Source: an uncultured Algibacter sp. (GTDB lineage: Bacteria; Bacteroidota; Bacteroidia; Flavobacteriales; Flavobacteriaceae). Taken from it: a DNA stretch of 64,000 nucleotides. Of this stretch, positions 1 to 8,660 are shown piece after piece. Made by a program: the position numbers and the translations under genes. The DNA lies in assembly GCF_947495675.1 (NCBI RefSeq), contig NZ_CANLZX010000004.1:124001-188000 (forward strand), written 5' to 3'. Each line of letters begins with the position of its first letter. Position 1 is the first letter of the stretch. Below the pieces are notes generated by a model that saw nothing but the letters and a program-made list of their open reading frames with translations, did no database searches and was not told where the DNA came from.

Positions 1-1048
1 AAAAGGCTAACTCTTCTTCACTATCTTCTTCTTTAAGTATTTCAAGTTCGTAAAGTTTAGAAACAAAATAGTTTTTATTGTTAATGTTTTCTTCTTTTGC
101 TAACTCAAAATAAGGTGTGTAAAATTCCATTGGAATGCTTTTCATACAGCCAAAATCTAAGGCTATTAACTGGCCTTCCTCATTAACTAAAAAGTTTCCT
201 GGATGTGGATCTGCATGCACTTTTTTCAAATTATGAATTTGAAACATGTAGAAATCCCATAGGGCCTGTCCTAATTTATTAGATATTACTTGGTTTGTGT
301 TGTAAGCTGTAAATTCAGAAAGGTGCTCACCTTTCATATAATCCATAGTTAAAATACGCTCAGAAGAAAGTTCTTCGTAATATCCTGGAAACAATAGATT
401 TGAAATATGAGAGCATGCTAAAGATATTTCCTTGCTTTGCTTCATTTCTAATACATAATTGGTTTCCTCTGTTAACTTATTTTCAACTTCTTTAAAATAC
501 TTATCTGAGTCTTTACCTTTAATATTAAACATACTCATGGCTATAGGTTTTACCATAGCTAAATCTGAAGCAATACTTTCCGCAACTCCTGGATATTGGA
601 TTTTCACAGCAAGTTTTTTCCCATTCTTAGTTGCAATATGCACCTGACCGATGCTCGCAGCGTTAACAGAAGTTGCGTTAAAAGTATCAAATAAATCATT
701 TGGGTGTTTCCCAAAATATTTTCTAAAAGTTTTTATAACTAAAGGAGGTGATAATGGTGGCACAGAAAACTGAGCCAAAGAAAATTTTTCTACATAAGCC
801 TGAGGCAATATGCTTTTTTCCATACTTAACATTTGTGCTACTTTAAGTGCACTTCCTTTAAGCTGTTTTAGTCCATCATATATATCAGTAGCATTATTTT
901 TATTAAGGCGCTCTTTAGCTTCTTCTTCAGTATTTACAATCTTGTCGCCATAATATTTTAAATAATTTACACCTACTTTAGCTCCCGTAGAGACTAGTTT
1001 TGTTGCCCGCTGAATTTTTGATGTTGGTATTTTATCTATCGTTTTCAT
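1..1048 (-). CDS. AarF/UbiB (ABC1) family atypical kinase, 3'-truncated by the window edge
   Basis: The reading frame is open from an ATG at 1048 to base 1, so only the first 349 residues are present. The ABC1-kinase landmarks appear in order: a KxGQ-like helix (KVAQMLS), the alanine-rich loop (ASIGQVH), an invariant lysine in LAVKIQYPG, the catalytic segment HADPHPGNF, and DFG in ALDFGCMK. Family members are linked to ubiquinone or isoprenoid-lipid metabolism and often act as ATPases. The actual substrate here is unknown. The KxGQ glycine is alanine, which is seen here directly and may be normal for the flavobacterial branch. The TetR-like gene ends 6 bp upstream, so the two are probably co-transcribed. 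Confidence 0.9.
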   Translation of the reverse strand, partial: MKTIDKIPTSKIQRATKLVSTGAKVGVNYLKYYGDKIVNTEEEAKERLNKNNATDIYDGLKQLKGSALKVAQMLSMEKSILPQAYVEKFSLAQFSVPPLSPPLVIKTFRKYFGKHPNDLFDTFNATSVNAASIGQVHIATKNGKKLAVKIQYPGVAESIASDLAMVKPIAMSMFNIKGKDSDKYFKEVENKLTEETNYVLEMKQSKEISLACSHISNLLFPGYYEELSSERILTMDYMKGEHLSEFTAYNTNQVISNKLGQALWDFYMFQIHNLKKVHADPHPGNFLVNEEGQLIALDFGCMKSIPMEFYTPYFELAKEENINNKNYFVSKLYELEILKEEDSEEELAF

Positions 1049-1054
1049 AGGCTA

Positions 1055-1711
1055 TTAATTCATGTGGATTTTTTCTTTAAACAAAAACTTCCCTAAGTCT
1101 ATTACACTTTTTAAGGGCGCAATGTCTAACACATCAAACGTGGTATTCACAGATTTTTCAATAAAAATATCTGTCTTTTCAAACGAAGCAGAAGAATCAT
1201 CTAACCAAAATTTCATGGTTAATAATAATTGTAACCAAGCAGATTCTTTTAGTGCACGATCTTGTATTCTTTCAAGTTGATCTTGTTTTAAGTCTAGCAT
1301 TTGTATACCTAATTCACTAATATATTTTGTGAAATGAGTTTTTAAACCAGTAAGAATTTTTAACCCTTTAAGATCGGTTTTATATTTATCCAAAACATGT
1401 TTTACGTAACTTCTGTTGGCGGTTAAATTCTCGAAAAACGTGTAGTAAAAACTTAAAAGTTTATTTCTAGCATCAAAAATTTCATAATCCTCGCTTTTAT
1501 TTAAAGCAGTAATCGAATTAGTGAAAAAGGCTTCAAAAATTCCTTTTTCAATAGCTTCAAAAGATGAAAAATGCTCGTAAAATTTCGCTTCTTCAAAATT
1601 ATTCAACTTAGAAAAAGCAAATACTGTTTTTGGGTTGCTGTCATGTTCTAAAACATAATCCATATAAAATGTAATGATATCGTTTTTAGAGACTGTTTTT
1701 TTCTTTGCCAT
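1055..1711 (-). CDS. TetR-family-like transcriptional regulator
   Basis: This is a 218-residue, mainly helical protein. A lysine-rich N-terminus leads into a helix-turn-helix-like segment at roughly residues 10-55 (ending near FYEHFSSFEAIEKGIF), followed by a longer helical C-terminal domain, as in TetR regulators. The HTH is divergent, so a ligand-binding protein without DNA binding is possible. It lies directly upstream of the AarF/UbiB gene in the same orientation. A perfect 8-bp inverted repeat sits 32-61 bp upstream of the start codon, which is the usual place for a TetR autoregulatory operator. The ligand cannot be read from sequence. Confidence 0.7.
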   Translation of the reverse strand: MAKKKTVSKNDIITFYMDYVLEHDSNPKTVFAFSKLNNFEEAKFYEHFSSFEAIEKGIFEAFFTNSITALNKSEDYEIFDARNKLLSFYYTFFENLTANRSYVKHVLDKYKTDLKGLKILTGLKTHFTKYISELGIQMLDLKQDQLERIQDRALKESAWLQLLLTMKFWLDDSSASFEKTDIFIEKSVNTTFDVLDIAPLKSVIDLGKFLFKEKIHMN

Positions 1712-1742
1712 AACTTATATTATTTACATCAAAGATATAAAA

Positions 1743-1772
1743 TGTTTAACAAATAATAAAATAAGTTAAACA
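1743..1772. promoter_or_regulatory. Candidate operator for the TetR-like gene
   Basis: TGTTTAAC at 1743-1750 is matched by its exact reverse complement GTTAAACA at 1765-1772 across a 14-bp AT spacer. It lies just upstream of the TetR-like start at 1711. Arm length and position fit a dimeric repressor site, but AT-rich DNA produces such repeats by chance fairly often. Confidence 0.4.
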
Positions 1773-2072
1773 AAATAATTTATGTTTGAATAAAGTTTAT
1801 TTATATAAGTGCTTAAATCCTTGTGTTTTCAGGTAAACATAAATTTTATTAAAGTTTAGTTTACTTAAAAAGTAGATTAAAAATAAAGTGTAAGTTTTTA
1901 TGTTTTTGCATAAAACTCATGAGGTATGAGAGGTGAAAGCCTAGTGTTGGTAATAGGTTTAATGAAAATAAAGACATTTAAACCATTTTAATTTAAGCTT
2001 TTGTTAACATTAACCGATTATATATTGGTTAATTTTATAATGTTAAAACCTTAATTAATTATAACTACTATC
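1773..2072. other. Divergent intergenic region upstream of the DUF2911 gene
   Basis: No gene was found in this 300-bp AT-rich stretch between the divergent TetR-like and DUF2911 genes. It contains an imperfect inverted repeat at 2010-2032, with TTAACCGAT and ATTGGTTAA as arms around a 5-bp centre (one mismatch). This lies 41-63 bp upstream of the DUF2911 start and could be an operator or part of the promoter. No clear TAnnTTTG box was recognised. Confidence 0.4.
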
Positions 2073-2921
2073 ATGAAAAAATTACTATTATTATTTATGT
2101 CGTGCACCATGTTTTATGGTGTTAACGCACAAATTGCTACACCACAACCTAGTCCGTTCTCTAAAGTTGAACAAAAAGTAGGTGTTACAGATGTTACCAT
2201 AGAATACTCAAGACCAGGCGTTAAAAATCGTACTATTTTTGGCGATTTAGTGCCTTATGGGAAAATATGGCGAACAGGAGCAAATGCTAGAACAAAAATT
2301 ACCTTTAGTACAGATGCTGTTATAGATGGTCAAACTTTAAAAGCAGGTTCGTATTCAATTTTCACTATTCCTAATGCAGATTCTTGGGATGTTATTTTCT
2401 ATAACGACGGCAAAGAATCTGGAACACCAAAAGATTTAGACGGTAAGTATGTTGCGGCTAAAACAAGTGTTAAGGCTCATGAAATCCCGTTTAGTGTAGA
2501 GTCTTTTACTATCGATATTAACAACTTAAGCGCTACAGGTGCTAGACTTGAGTTTATTTGGGAAAAAACATGGGTAGGACTAGATTTTACTGTCCCTACA
2601 GATACTCAAGTTTCTGCAAATATAGATAAAGCTATGAATGGGCCTAGTTTAGAAGATTACTACGCTTCGGCAACATATTATTTAGAAAACGATAAGGATA
2701 TCAATAAAGCAAAAGTTTGGATTGATAAAGCTATTGATATGACTAAAGATAAACCACGCTTTTGGTACTTAAGAAAACAAGCTTTAATACACGCTAAAGC
2801 TGGCGATACAAAAAGTGCAATTGCAGCAGTAAAAGCATCGTTAGAATTGGCTAAAAAAGCAGGGAACGATGGCTATGTAAAAATGAACACCGAGTCTTTA
2901 AAAGCTTGGGGCGCCATGTAA
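2073..2921 (+). CDS. DUF2911 domain-containing exported protein
   Basis: 282 residues. An N-terminal signal peptide (residues 1-20, ending in VNAQ) shows export. The DUF2911 domain fills about residues 25-170, with typical stretches such as VEYSRPGVKNR-like VTIEYSRPG and GKIWRTGAN. About residues 190-280 form helical TPR-like repeats (ARFWYLRKQALIHAK-like segment). DUF2911 is common in Bacteroidota and has no established function. The gene stands alone between a divergent regulator and a convergent operon, and a rho-independent terminator follows 23 bp after the stop. Confidence 0.85.
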   Translation: MKKLLLLFMSCTMFYGVNAQIATPQPSPFSKVEQKVGVTDVTIEYSRPGVKNRTIFGDLVPYGKIWRTGANARTKITFSTDAVIDGQTLKAGSYSIFTIPNADSWDVIFYNDGKESGTPKDLDGKYVAAKTSVKAHEIPFSVESFTIDINNLSATGARLEFIWEKTWVGLDFTVPTDTQVSANIDKAMNGPSLEDYYASATYYLENDKDINKAKVWIDKAIDMTKDKPRFWYLRKQALIHAKAGDTKSAIAAVKASLELAKKAGNDGYVKMNTESLKAWGAM

Positions 2922-2944
2922 AACCATTCGCTACATTAATAAAT

Positions 2945-2974
2945 AAACGCAATCTATTTAGGTTGCGTTTTTTG
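2945..2974 (+). terminator. Rho-independent terminator after the DUF2911 gene
   Basis: AAACGCAA at 2945-2952 pairs with TTGCGTTT at 2963-2970, followed by a T-run. It is immediately before repeat copy A. Confidence 0.85.
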
Positions 2975-2979
2975 TTTTT

Positions 2980-3066
2980 GGGCGTTACCACAAGGGTCGG
3001 GCTTTACACTAAAAGTTTTGGCTCGATGCGCGCCTCGCCAAAAGCTAACGTTTCAATCCCTAACGC
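2980..3066 (+). repeat. Dispersed intergenic repeat, family 1, copy A (87 bp)
   Basis: It begins with GGGCGTTACCACAAGGGTCG and ends with CAATCCCTAACGC. GCGTTA near the left end and TAACGC at the right end form a terminal inverted repeat, and GGG/CCC can extend the stem after a 6-nt bulge. The middle is variable. Copies B, C and D are at 20437, 33201 and 60957. All four lie between convergent genes. Confidence 0.85.
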
Positions 3067-3093
3067 ACTTATAAGCAAGTGTTGTTTTAAGTA

Positions 3094-4065
3094 TTAATAC
3101 TCTAGGTTTATTTGTTTTCTAACAGCATCTAAAGTACTAATAAGTTGCTTGCTAAACTCAAAAGACATCACATCACTTTCTGTTTTGCCTTGTCTTAATA
3201 ATTCATTAAAGTGTATAGTTTCGTAATTATAGCCAATGGTTTTGTAATTAAAATCTATAGTTTCTTTTTTACCTTCGTTTGGTATTAATGTAACTGTTGA
3301 AGGTGCATGAAACTGAGTGTTTATTTTTATAATTCCTTTTTCAAAATAAAAAATAGCCTGAGTAGCTGTGTCTTCAATAAGAGTGCTTTTTAGAATTGCT
3401 TTTGAGTTACTGTAATAAAAAGTCATGTTACAAGACGAGTCTGCACCATTTTCAAAATAAGTGGCTTCAGCTTTTATAGTTTTAGGTAGTCCTAAAGTAG
3501 ATAGTGCTGCAAAAATAGGGTAGATGCCAATATCTAATAAACTACCACCACCTAAAGATTTATTAAATAATCTTGACGTATTATCAAAAGCTCGGTTAAA
3601 ACCAAAATCGGCTTCTAGTTTAACCATTTTTCCATAAACGTTACTTTCTATAGCATTTAAAACATATTTGTAGTGTGGTAAAAAATAGGTCCAAAGTGCT
3701 TCCATAAGCAGCACATTTTTCTCTTTAGCTTTTGCAATCATTTCTGCTACTTCAAGGCTATTCATTGCAAAAGGTTTTTCACATAAAACAGCAATATTAT
3801 GTTCTAAACATAATAGTGTGTTTTCTTTATGTAAAGCGTGAGGTGTAGCTATATAAACAGCATCAATATTACTGTCTTTAGCTAAATCTTCATAACTACT
3901 ATACGCTTTTGTCGCATTATATTTTAATGCAAAAGTATCTGCTTTATCTTGGTTTCTAGAAGCAACAGCGTATAATTTGGCGCCTTCAATTGTCAATAAA
4001 TCTGTTGCGAATTTATGGGCTATATTTCCTAAGCCAATAATGCCCCAATTAATAGTTTTATTCAT
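3094..4065 (-). CDS. Gfo/Idh/MocA family NAD(P)-dependent oxidoreductase
   Basis: 323 residues. The Rossmann nucleotide-binding motif GIIGLGNIAHKFA is at the N-terminus, and the family EKPFA motif lies at about residues 96-100 (CEKPFAMN). The C-terminal alpha/beta domain is typical of sugar or inositol dehydrogenases. The start overlaps the end of the symporter gene by 8 bp, and the operon continues upstream through a membrane microprotein to a PIG-L deacetylase. The context suggests oxidation of an imported sugar derivative, but the substrate is not predictable from sequence. Confidence 0.9.
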   Translation of the reverse strand: MNKTINWGIIGLGNIAHKFATDLLTIEGAKLYAVASRNQDKADTFALKYNATKAYSSYEDLAKDSNIDAVYIATPHALHKENTLLCLEHNIAVLCEKPFAMNSLEVAEMIAKAKEKNVLLMEALWTYFLPHYKYVLNAIESNVYGKMVKLEADFGFNRAFDNTSRLFNKSLGGGSLLDIGIYPIFAALSTLGLPKTIKAEATYFENGADSSCNMTFYYSNSKAILKSTLIEDTATQAIFYFEKGIIKINTQFHAPSTVTLIPNEGKKETIDFNYKTIGYNYETIHFNELLRQGKTESDVMSFEFSKQLISTLDAVRKQINLEY

Positions 4066-5770
4066 AGATGGTTTTGTTATTAGGTGTTATAAATTGAAGT
4101 AAGCAAGCTATTATTATAACTATCATACAGCCCACAAAATTCAACCATAAAAATGGTAGGTTTATGTAATCGTATAAATCTAATAGGTACAAAGCAATTA
4201 CTAAAACCTGAGTAATTAATGCCGCTATAAAAACAGCATTGCCTTTAACAAACTTAAAGAAAAAGGCAAGTAGGAAGATACCTAAAACATTTCCGTAAAA
4301 TATAGAACCTATAATGTTTACTAATTGTATTAAGTTTTCGGCAAGGTTAGCAACACAGGCAACTCCAATGGCTATAATACCCCAAAGGAATGTAAACCAT
4401 CTGGAAGCTTTTACTTTTTCTTCTTCAGTTTTTTCTCCAGTATTTCTTATGTATAAATCTATAGTTGTAGTAGAACCCAATGCATTAAGTTCGCTGGCTG
4501 TACTTGACATTGCAGCACTTAAAATCACAGCTAATAAAAGTCCTATTAAACCACGAGGTAAATTGTTAAGTATAAAGTGAATAAACACATAATCTTTGTC
4601 GTTACTTTCCACTTTAATATCTTGACTTTCTGCTGCTTTATCAATCAAATCTCTAGCCTCTTGTCTTAATTCTTCATTGGCTAAATTTGCTGCCGAAATA
4701 TACTTAGCAGCTTCAGGGTTTTCAGATTTTGTATAGGCTTCTATAATCTTTTGCTTGTCTCTAAAAATTTGTTGTTGTTCTTTTTGAAGTACTTTAAATT
4801 CTTCAGCATATTCAGAATTTAATACAACTTCGGTAGCAGTAGGATTAAAGTTAACGGGTGCTTCATTAAATTGATAAAACACAAATACCATAACACCAAC
4901 TAATAAGATAAAAAACTGCATAGGCACTTTTAAAATACCATTAAAAATTAAACCCAATTGCATTTCTTTAACCGATTTACCCGATAAGTAACGTTGTACT
5001 TGACTTTGGTCTGTACCAAAATAAGATAGCATTAAAAACGTACCACCAATTATACCACTCCAAAAGGTATATCTGTTATTTAAATCGAAAGAAAAATCTA
5101 GAACTTCCATTTTACCGCTAGCTCCAGCAATATCCAATGCTTTGCTAAACGTAATATCTTGCGGTAGTTTGTCTACAATTAAAAAGAACGCCACAAGCAT
5201 ACCTATAAAAATAACCACCATTTGGTGTTTTTGAGTAACGTTTACTGCTCGAGTTCCTCCTGAAACGGTGTAAATAATAACTAAAAAGCCTATAATGATA
5301 TTAAGAGTTAGTAAGTCCCAGCCCAATACAACCGATAAAATAATGGCAGGTGCAAAAATGGTAATACCTGCAGCTAAACCACGCTGTATTAAAAATAAAA
5401 TAGCCGCTAAAGTTCTCGTTTTTAAATCGAATCTGTTTTCTAGAAACTCGTATGCTGTGTATACTTTTAAGCGATGATATAATGGAATAAAAACCATGCA
5501 AATAACCACCATAGCTATGGGTAGTCCAAAGTAAAATTGCACAAAGCCCATACCATCATTAAAAGCTTGTCCTGGGGTTGATAAAAAAGTTATAGCACTT
5601 GCTTGTGTTGCCATAACCGATAAACCAATAGTCCACCATTTTGAGGTATTGCCACCTCTTAAATAATCTTTTACGTTTTTACTACCGCGTGTTTGTAATG
5701 TGCCATAGGTTACAATGGCTATTAGCGTAACGCAAAGTACTGCCCAATCAATCCAGTTTAAGGTTTGCAT
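4058..5770 (-). CDS. Sodium:solute symporter (SSS/SLC5 family)
   Basis: 570 residues with about 13-14 hydrophobic segments. The N-terminus (WIDWAVLCVTLIAI) is the first membrane helix, followed by the SSS core motif region GLSVMATQASAITFLSTPGQAF. A charged, helical, non-membrane insertion occupies roughly residues 310-390, rich in E, K and Q. The family couples sodium entry to uptake of sugars, amino sugars or carboxylates. Its gene starts 2 bp after the 35-residue microprotein and overlaps the oxidoreductase by 8 bp, so translation is probably coupled. A sugar or amino-sugar substrate is inferred from the neighbours. Confidence 0.9.
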   Translation of the reverse strand: MQTLNWIDWAVLCVTLIAIVTYGTLQTRGSKNVKDYLRGGNTSKWWTIGLSVMATQASAITFLSTPGQAFNDGMGFVQFYFGLPIAMVVICMVFIPLYHRLKVYTAYEFLENRFDLKTRTLAAILFLIQRGLAAGITIFAPAIILSVVLGWDLLTLNIIIGFLVIIYTVSGGTRAVNVTQKHQMVVIFIGMLVAFFLIVDKLPQDITFSKALDIAGASGKMEVLDFSFDLNNRYTFWSGIIGGTFLMLSYFGTDQSQVQRYLSGKSVKEMQLGLIFNGILKVPMQFFILLVGVMVFVFYQFNEAPVNFNPTATEVVLNSEYAEEFKVLQKEQQQIFRDKQKIIEAYTKSENPEAAKYISAANLANEELRQEARDLIDKAAESQDIKVESNDKDYVFIHFILNNLPRGLIGLLLAVILSAAMSSTASELNALGSTTTIDLYIRNTGEKTEEEKVKASRWFTFLWGIIAIGVACVANLAENLIQLVNIIGSIFYGNVLGIFLLAFFFKFVKGNAVFIAALITQVLVIALYLLDLYDYINLPFLWLNFVGCMIVIIIACLLQFITPNNKTIYE

Positions 5771-5772
5771 AG

Positions 5773-5880
5773 TTAAAAGGATTTTGTAATAATGTAAAAA
5801 AGAACAAAGTAGATTGCATTCGCTATTAATACAACAGAATATAGTTTAAGCCATTTTGGTTTTGGTTGTTCTTCTTCCAT
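5773..5880 (-). CDS. 35-residue single-pass membrane microprotein
   Basis: The ATG is at 5880 and the TAA at 5773-5775. The product starts MEEEQPKPKWLKLYSVV and then has one hydrophobic helix at about residues 13-31, with an acidic N-terminus followed by a basic, tryptophan-containing edge. It is packed between the PIG-L gene (2 bp gap) and the symporter gene (2 bp gap), with TAACTATG joining stop and start. The exact fit into an otherwise gapless operon, rather than homology, is the evidence that it is translated. It may be a symporter accessory subunit. No family was recognised. Confidence 0.7.
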   Translation of the reverse strand: MEEEQPKPKWLKLYSVVLIANAIYFVLFYIITKSF

Positions 5881-5882
5881 AA

Positions 5883-8408
5883 TTAATCATTTAATTTTTG
5901 GGTTTGCTCTATATCACTTTTTCCTATTGATAGCATGTTTGCGAATAATCTATAGGCACCAGAAACGCCTGCAGGAAACTCTCTAAAAAAGCTTAAACCT
6001 GTATAAATGTAATGGCCTTTACCATGTTTTGCAATTAATAAACTACCATCTTTGGCAGTCTCACCTTTATCATTCATTGATAGAATAGGAGTAAACTCCT
6101 TACCCCAACTGTTAGGGAAGTATAAACCACGTTCTTGTGTCCAGTTTTTAAAATCGTTTAGAGTAATTTTATTTGGGAAGTTTAATACTTCATGATCTGG
6201 ATTTAAAAAACGAACTTCTGCATTTTCATCAGTAACTCTATCGCGCGATAGTTTTAAATCAAAAGGTGATAAGTTATCTACCTTTATACGATGGCTTGTA
6301 TTGTATTGCACAATCATATTACCACCATTAGCTACAAAATCAAATAGTTGTTGTTGCTTGAAATTTAGTTCCTCTATGGTGTTGTATGCTCTAATACCAA
6401 CAACTATAGCATCAAATCTACTTAAGGTTTCGGCATTAATGTCATTGGGTGTAATAATGCGAACATTGTAACCAATTTGCTCTAGACTTTCAGGAACAAC
6501 ATCACCAGCACCTTGAATATAGGCAATATTTTCACCTCGTTTTTTTATATCTAAACGCACAATTTTACTTTCGCTAGGTAATAATACCGTTTGAAACGGA
6601 ATGTGCTCATAATCTATTTCAATAAGTTCTTTAGTATAACTTTTATCGCTAACATGAACAATTGGGCCAATAAAACCTTCGCTTTGTTCTTTTGGAGGAA
6701 TGACTGTAAACGTAAGTGTTTGCTCTTCGCCTTTGTGAGCAATAGATACTTTTTGCTTTTTAGGAAAAACACTCCAATCGTTAGGGTGGCAAACTTCTAC
6801 ATCGCCTTCAAGATTATCTCTACCTGCTTTTACAACTACTGTAATATCGCGTTGTTGGTCATTATCAAGAATAATAACCTTTTCGGTAATTTTAGCTGAA
6901 GCTTCTGGGATAATTTCAAACGGACGATATAATTCTCCTTTATCTGGTTTTGAAAAACGCTGAATAACAGGTTTTGTGATTGTTATGGGAGTATTATTTA
7001 TTAATAGATTAAAATTGATATTAAAGGTTCTTGGTGTTTCAGGTTTTCCAATAAGCTTCATGTTATTAACTTTATACATGCCTAAAGACCCTTTTTCGTT
7101 TAGCCAATATGGTGTGGTAGGTTCGGCGTCACTTGGAACTTTTATAAGCTCTTTAAAATCATATTTTGTATTGTTTTTAAGTGTTATGCCTTTTGATATT
7201 TTTAAGCCGCTAGCATTATTCAAACTTTCTAAAACTATTGGTATATCGCTTCTATTAAGTACTTCTATATTTAGATTAATAATTTCGTTTTGTGTTGCTA
7301 AATTAGTTTCTGCCGAGGCTTCTAAATACAGTCCGGCACACATTTCTATAATAGTTTTAAGTGCTTCAGTTTTTTGCGCTTTCCAATGTTTGTCTTCCAC
7401 ACGTTGTAATAATTGGTAAGCTTCTATTAATTGAGAAATATGTGAAGCAGGGTTTTGAAAATTGAAGTTTTTTTCAACAGCATTTAAAATAGTACCAACA
7501 GCTTTGCCTCCCTTTACACGATTCCAAGAAGTATCAATACCAGCAAAAATATTGTCATTTCCGTTTAAAGGTTCTCCTTTTAAAAATTCAATAAATTCTT
7601 CTTGATTACCACGTTGCGCCAAACGCCCAAAACCTTGACATAAATGTTGGCTACTAGCTAACGATGCTAATTCGTTATTACTCATGCCTTTTAATGGGTA
7701 ATAGGTGCCAATATCAAAACTAATCATGTTGCTTTTGTCAACTTTATCAAAAGCTTCTTTACTACCATAGCGCCACCAGCTGGTGTTGTAAAATAAACGC
7801 TTTGGTTGCCATATATCTGTGTGTTTAAGCTGGTTGGGGTAAGCAGCGGTGTTGCTTGCAAGATCAAAAGCTTCTAAGCTTAATATAGCAGAACTAGTAT
7901 GGTGACCATGAGTTGTACCTGGTGTTCTATGGTCAAATCTATTAATAACTACATCTGGCTTAAATTGGCGTATTGCTAAAACTACGTCGCTTAACACTTC
8001 ATCTTTATCCCAAATTTCTAAAGTTTCGTCTGGGTGTTTAGAGTAACCAAAATCATTAGCTCTTGTAAATAATTGTTCGCCACCATCTATACGTCTTGCA
8101 GCAAGAAGTTCTTGTGTTCTAATAACACCTAAAAGTTCTCTTATTTCTGGGCCAATTAGGTTTTGTCCACCATCACCACGCGTTAATGATAAATAGGCTG
8201 TTTTTGCTTTTACATGGTTAGACATATAAGCAATTAAACGTGTATTTTCATCGTCTGGATGGGCTGCAATATACAACACCGAACCTAAAAAGTTAAGTTT
8301 TTGAATAGACTCGTAAATCTCTGATGATGAGGGTGTTTTTGGTTTTTGGGCTTGAGAAAAAGATATTGTTAAAAGCCCTATAAATAAGTAAAGTAATCGT
8401 TTTTGCAT
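5883..8408 (-). CDS. Exported PIG-L family deacetylase, multidomain
   Basis: 841 residues. Residues 1-20 are a signal peptide ending in SFSQAQ. The PIG-L/LmbE domain follows, with zinc motif AAHPDDE (H50, D52, D53) and a later histidine cluster in THGHHTSS. The long C-terminal part includes beta-sandwich-like segments and a late domain resembling a glutamine-amidotransferase fold (VVGIRAYNTIEELN). The family removes N-acetyl groups from amino sugars or glycosides. Export suggests action in the periplasm or at the surface. It is first gene of an operon with a microprotein, SSS symporter and Gfo/Idh/MocA oxidoreductase. It is a different protein from the cytosolic BshB1 at 27241. Confidence 0.85.
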   Translation of the reverse strand: MQKRLLYLFIGLLTISFSQAQKPKTPSSSEIYESIQKLNFLGSVLYIAAHPDDENTRLIAYMSNHVKAKTAYLSLTRGDGGQNLIGPEIRELLGVIRTQELLAARRIDGGEQLFTRANDFGYSKHPDETLEIWDKDEVLSDVVLAIRQFKPDVVINRFDHRTPGTTHGHHTSSAILSLEAFDLASNTAAYPNQLKHTDIWQPKRLFYNTSWWRYGSKEAFDKVDKSNMISFDIGTYYPLKGMSNNELASLASSQHLCQGFGRLAQRGNQEEFIEFLKGEPLNGNDNIFAGIDTSWNRVKGGKAVGTILNAVEKNFNFQNPASHISQLIEAYQLLQRVEDKHWKAQKTEALKTIIEMCAGLYLEASAETNLATQNEIINLNIEVLNRSDIPIVLESLNNASGLKISKGITLKNNTKYDFKELIKVPSDAEPTTPYWLNEKGSLGMYKVNNMKLIGKPETPRTFNINFNLLINNTPITITKPVIQRFSKPDKGELYRPFEIIPEASAKITEKVIILDNDQQRDITVVVKAGRDNLEGDVEVCHPNDWSVFPKKQKVSIAHKGEEQTLTFTVIPPKEQSEGFIGPIVHVSDKSYTKELIEIDYEHIPFQTVLLPSESKIVRLDIKKRGENIAYIQGAGDVVPESLEQIGYNVRIITPNDINAETLSRFDAIVVGIRAYNTIEELNFKQQQLFDFVANGGNMIVQYNTSHRIKVDNLSPFDLKLSRDRVTDENAEVRFLNPDHEVLNFPNKITLNDFKNWTQERGLYFPNSWGKEFTPILSMNDKGETAKDGSLLIAKHGKGHYIYTGLSFFREFPAGVSGAYRLFANMLSIGKSDIEQTQKLND

Positions 8409-8588
8409 GGTTTTGTTTTAGCTAAAATCAAATATAAAAAAGAAACCAGCGATATTGCTGGTTTTAGTTTTTATTTAACGGTTTGTTGAAGTTGAGGTGC
8501 TTTTAGTTTTGATTTTTCATTTAACTTAAACAGATACGAAACCGTTTAAATACTGTACCAAGTTAAGCACAGGTGTTTTATATCTGGC

Positions 8589-8629
8589 GTTAAACGAAGT
8601 TAGTTGAATTTTTTTTTTACAAAGTCAAG
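8589..8629. repeat. Dispersed intergenic repeat, family 2, copy 1
   Basis: Two blocks, GTTAAACGAAGTTA at 8589-8602 and ACAAAGTCAAG at 8619-8629, are separated by a T-rich spacer. The same two blocks recur at 34468-34505. In both places the element sits about 30 bp beyond the stop of a minus-strand gene and upstream of the next minus-strand gene. Read on the minus strand it gives TTG, then 23 bases, then TAACTTCG, which is promoter-like but imperfect. Confidence 0.6.
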
Positions 8630-8660
8630 TGTTTTTGCTATAACTATAATCATCAATTAA

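Noticed and set aside
2906..3097. Open frame of 63 codons across the DUF2911 end, terminator and repeat copy A
   Set aside because: It covers a terminator hairpin and a dispersed repeat, has no ribosome-binding site and resembles no protein.
6976..7419. Plus-strand open frame of 147 codons opposite the PIG-L gene
   Set aside because: It is antisense to a clear multidomain enzyme and is not otherwise supported.
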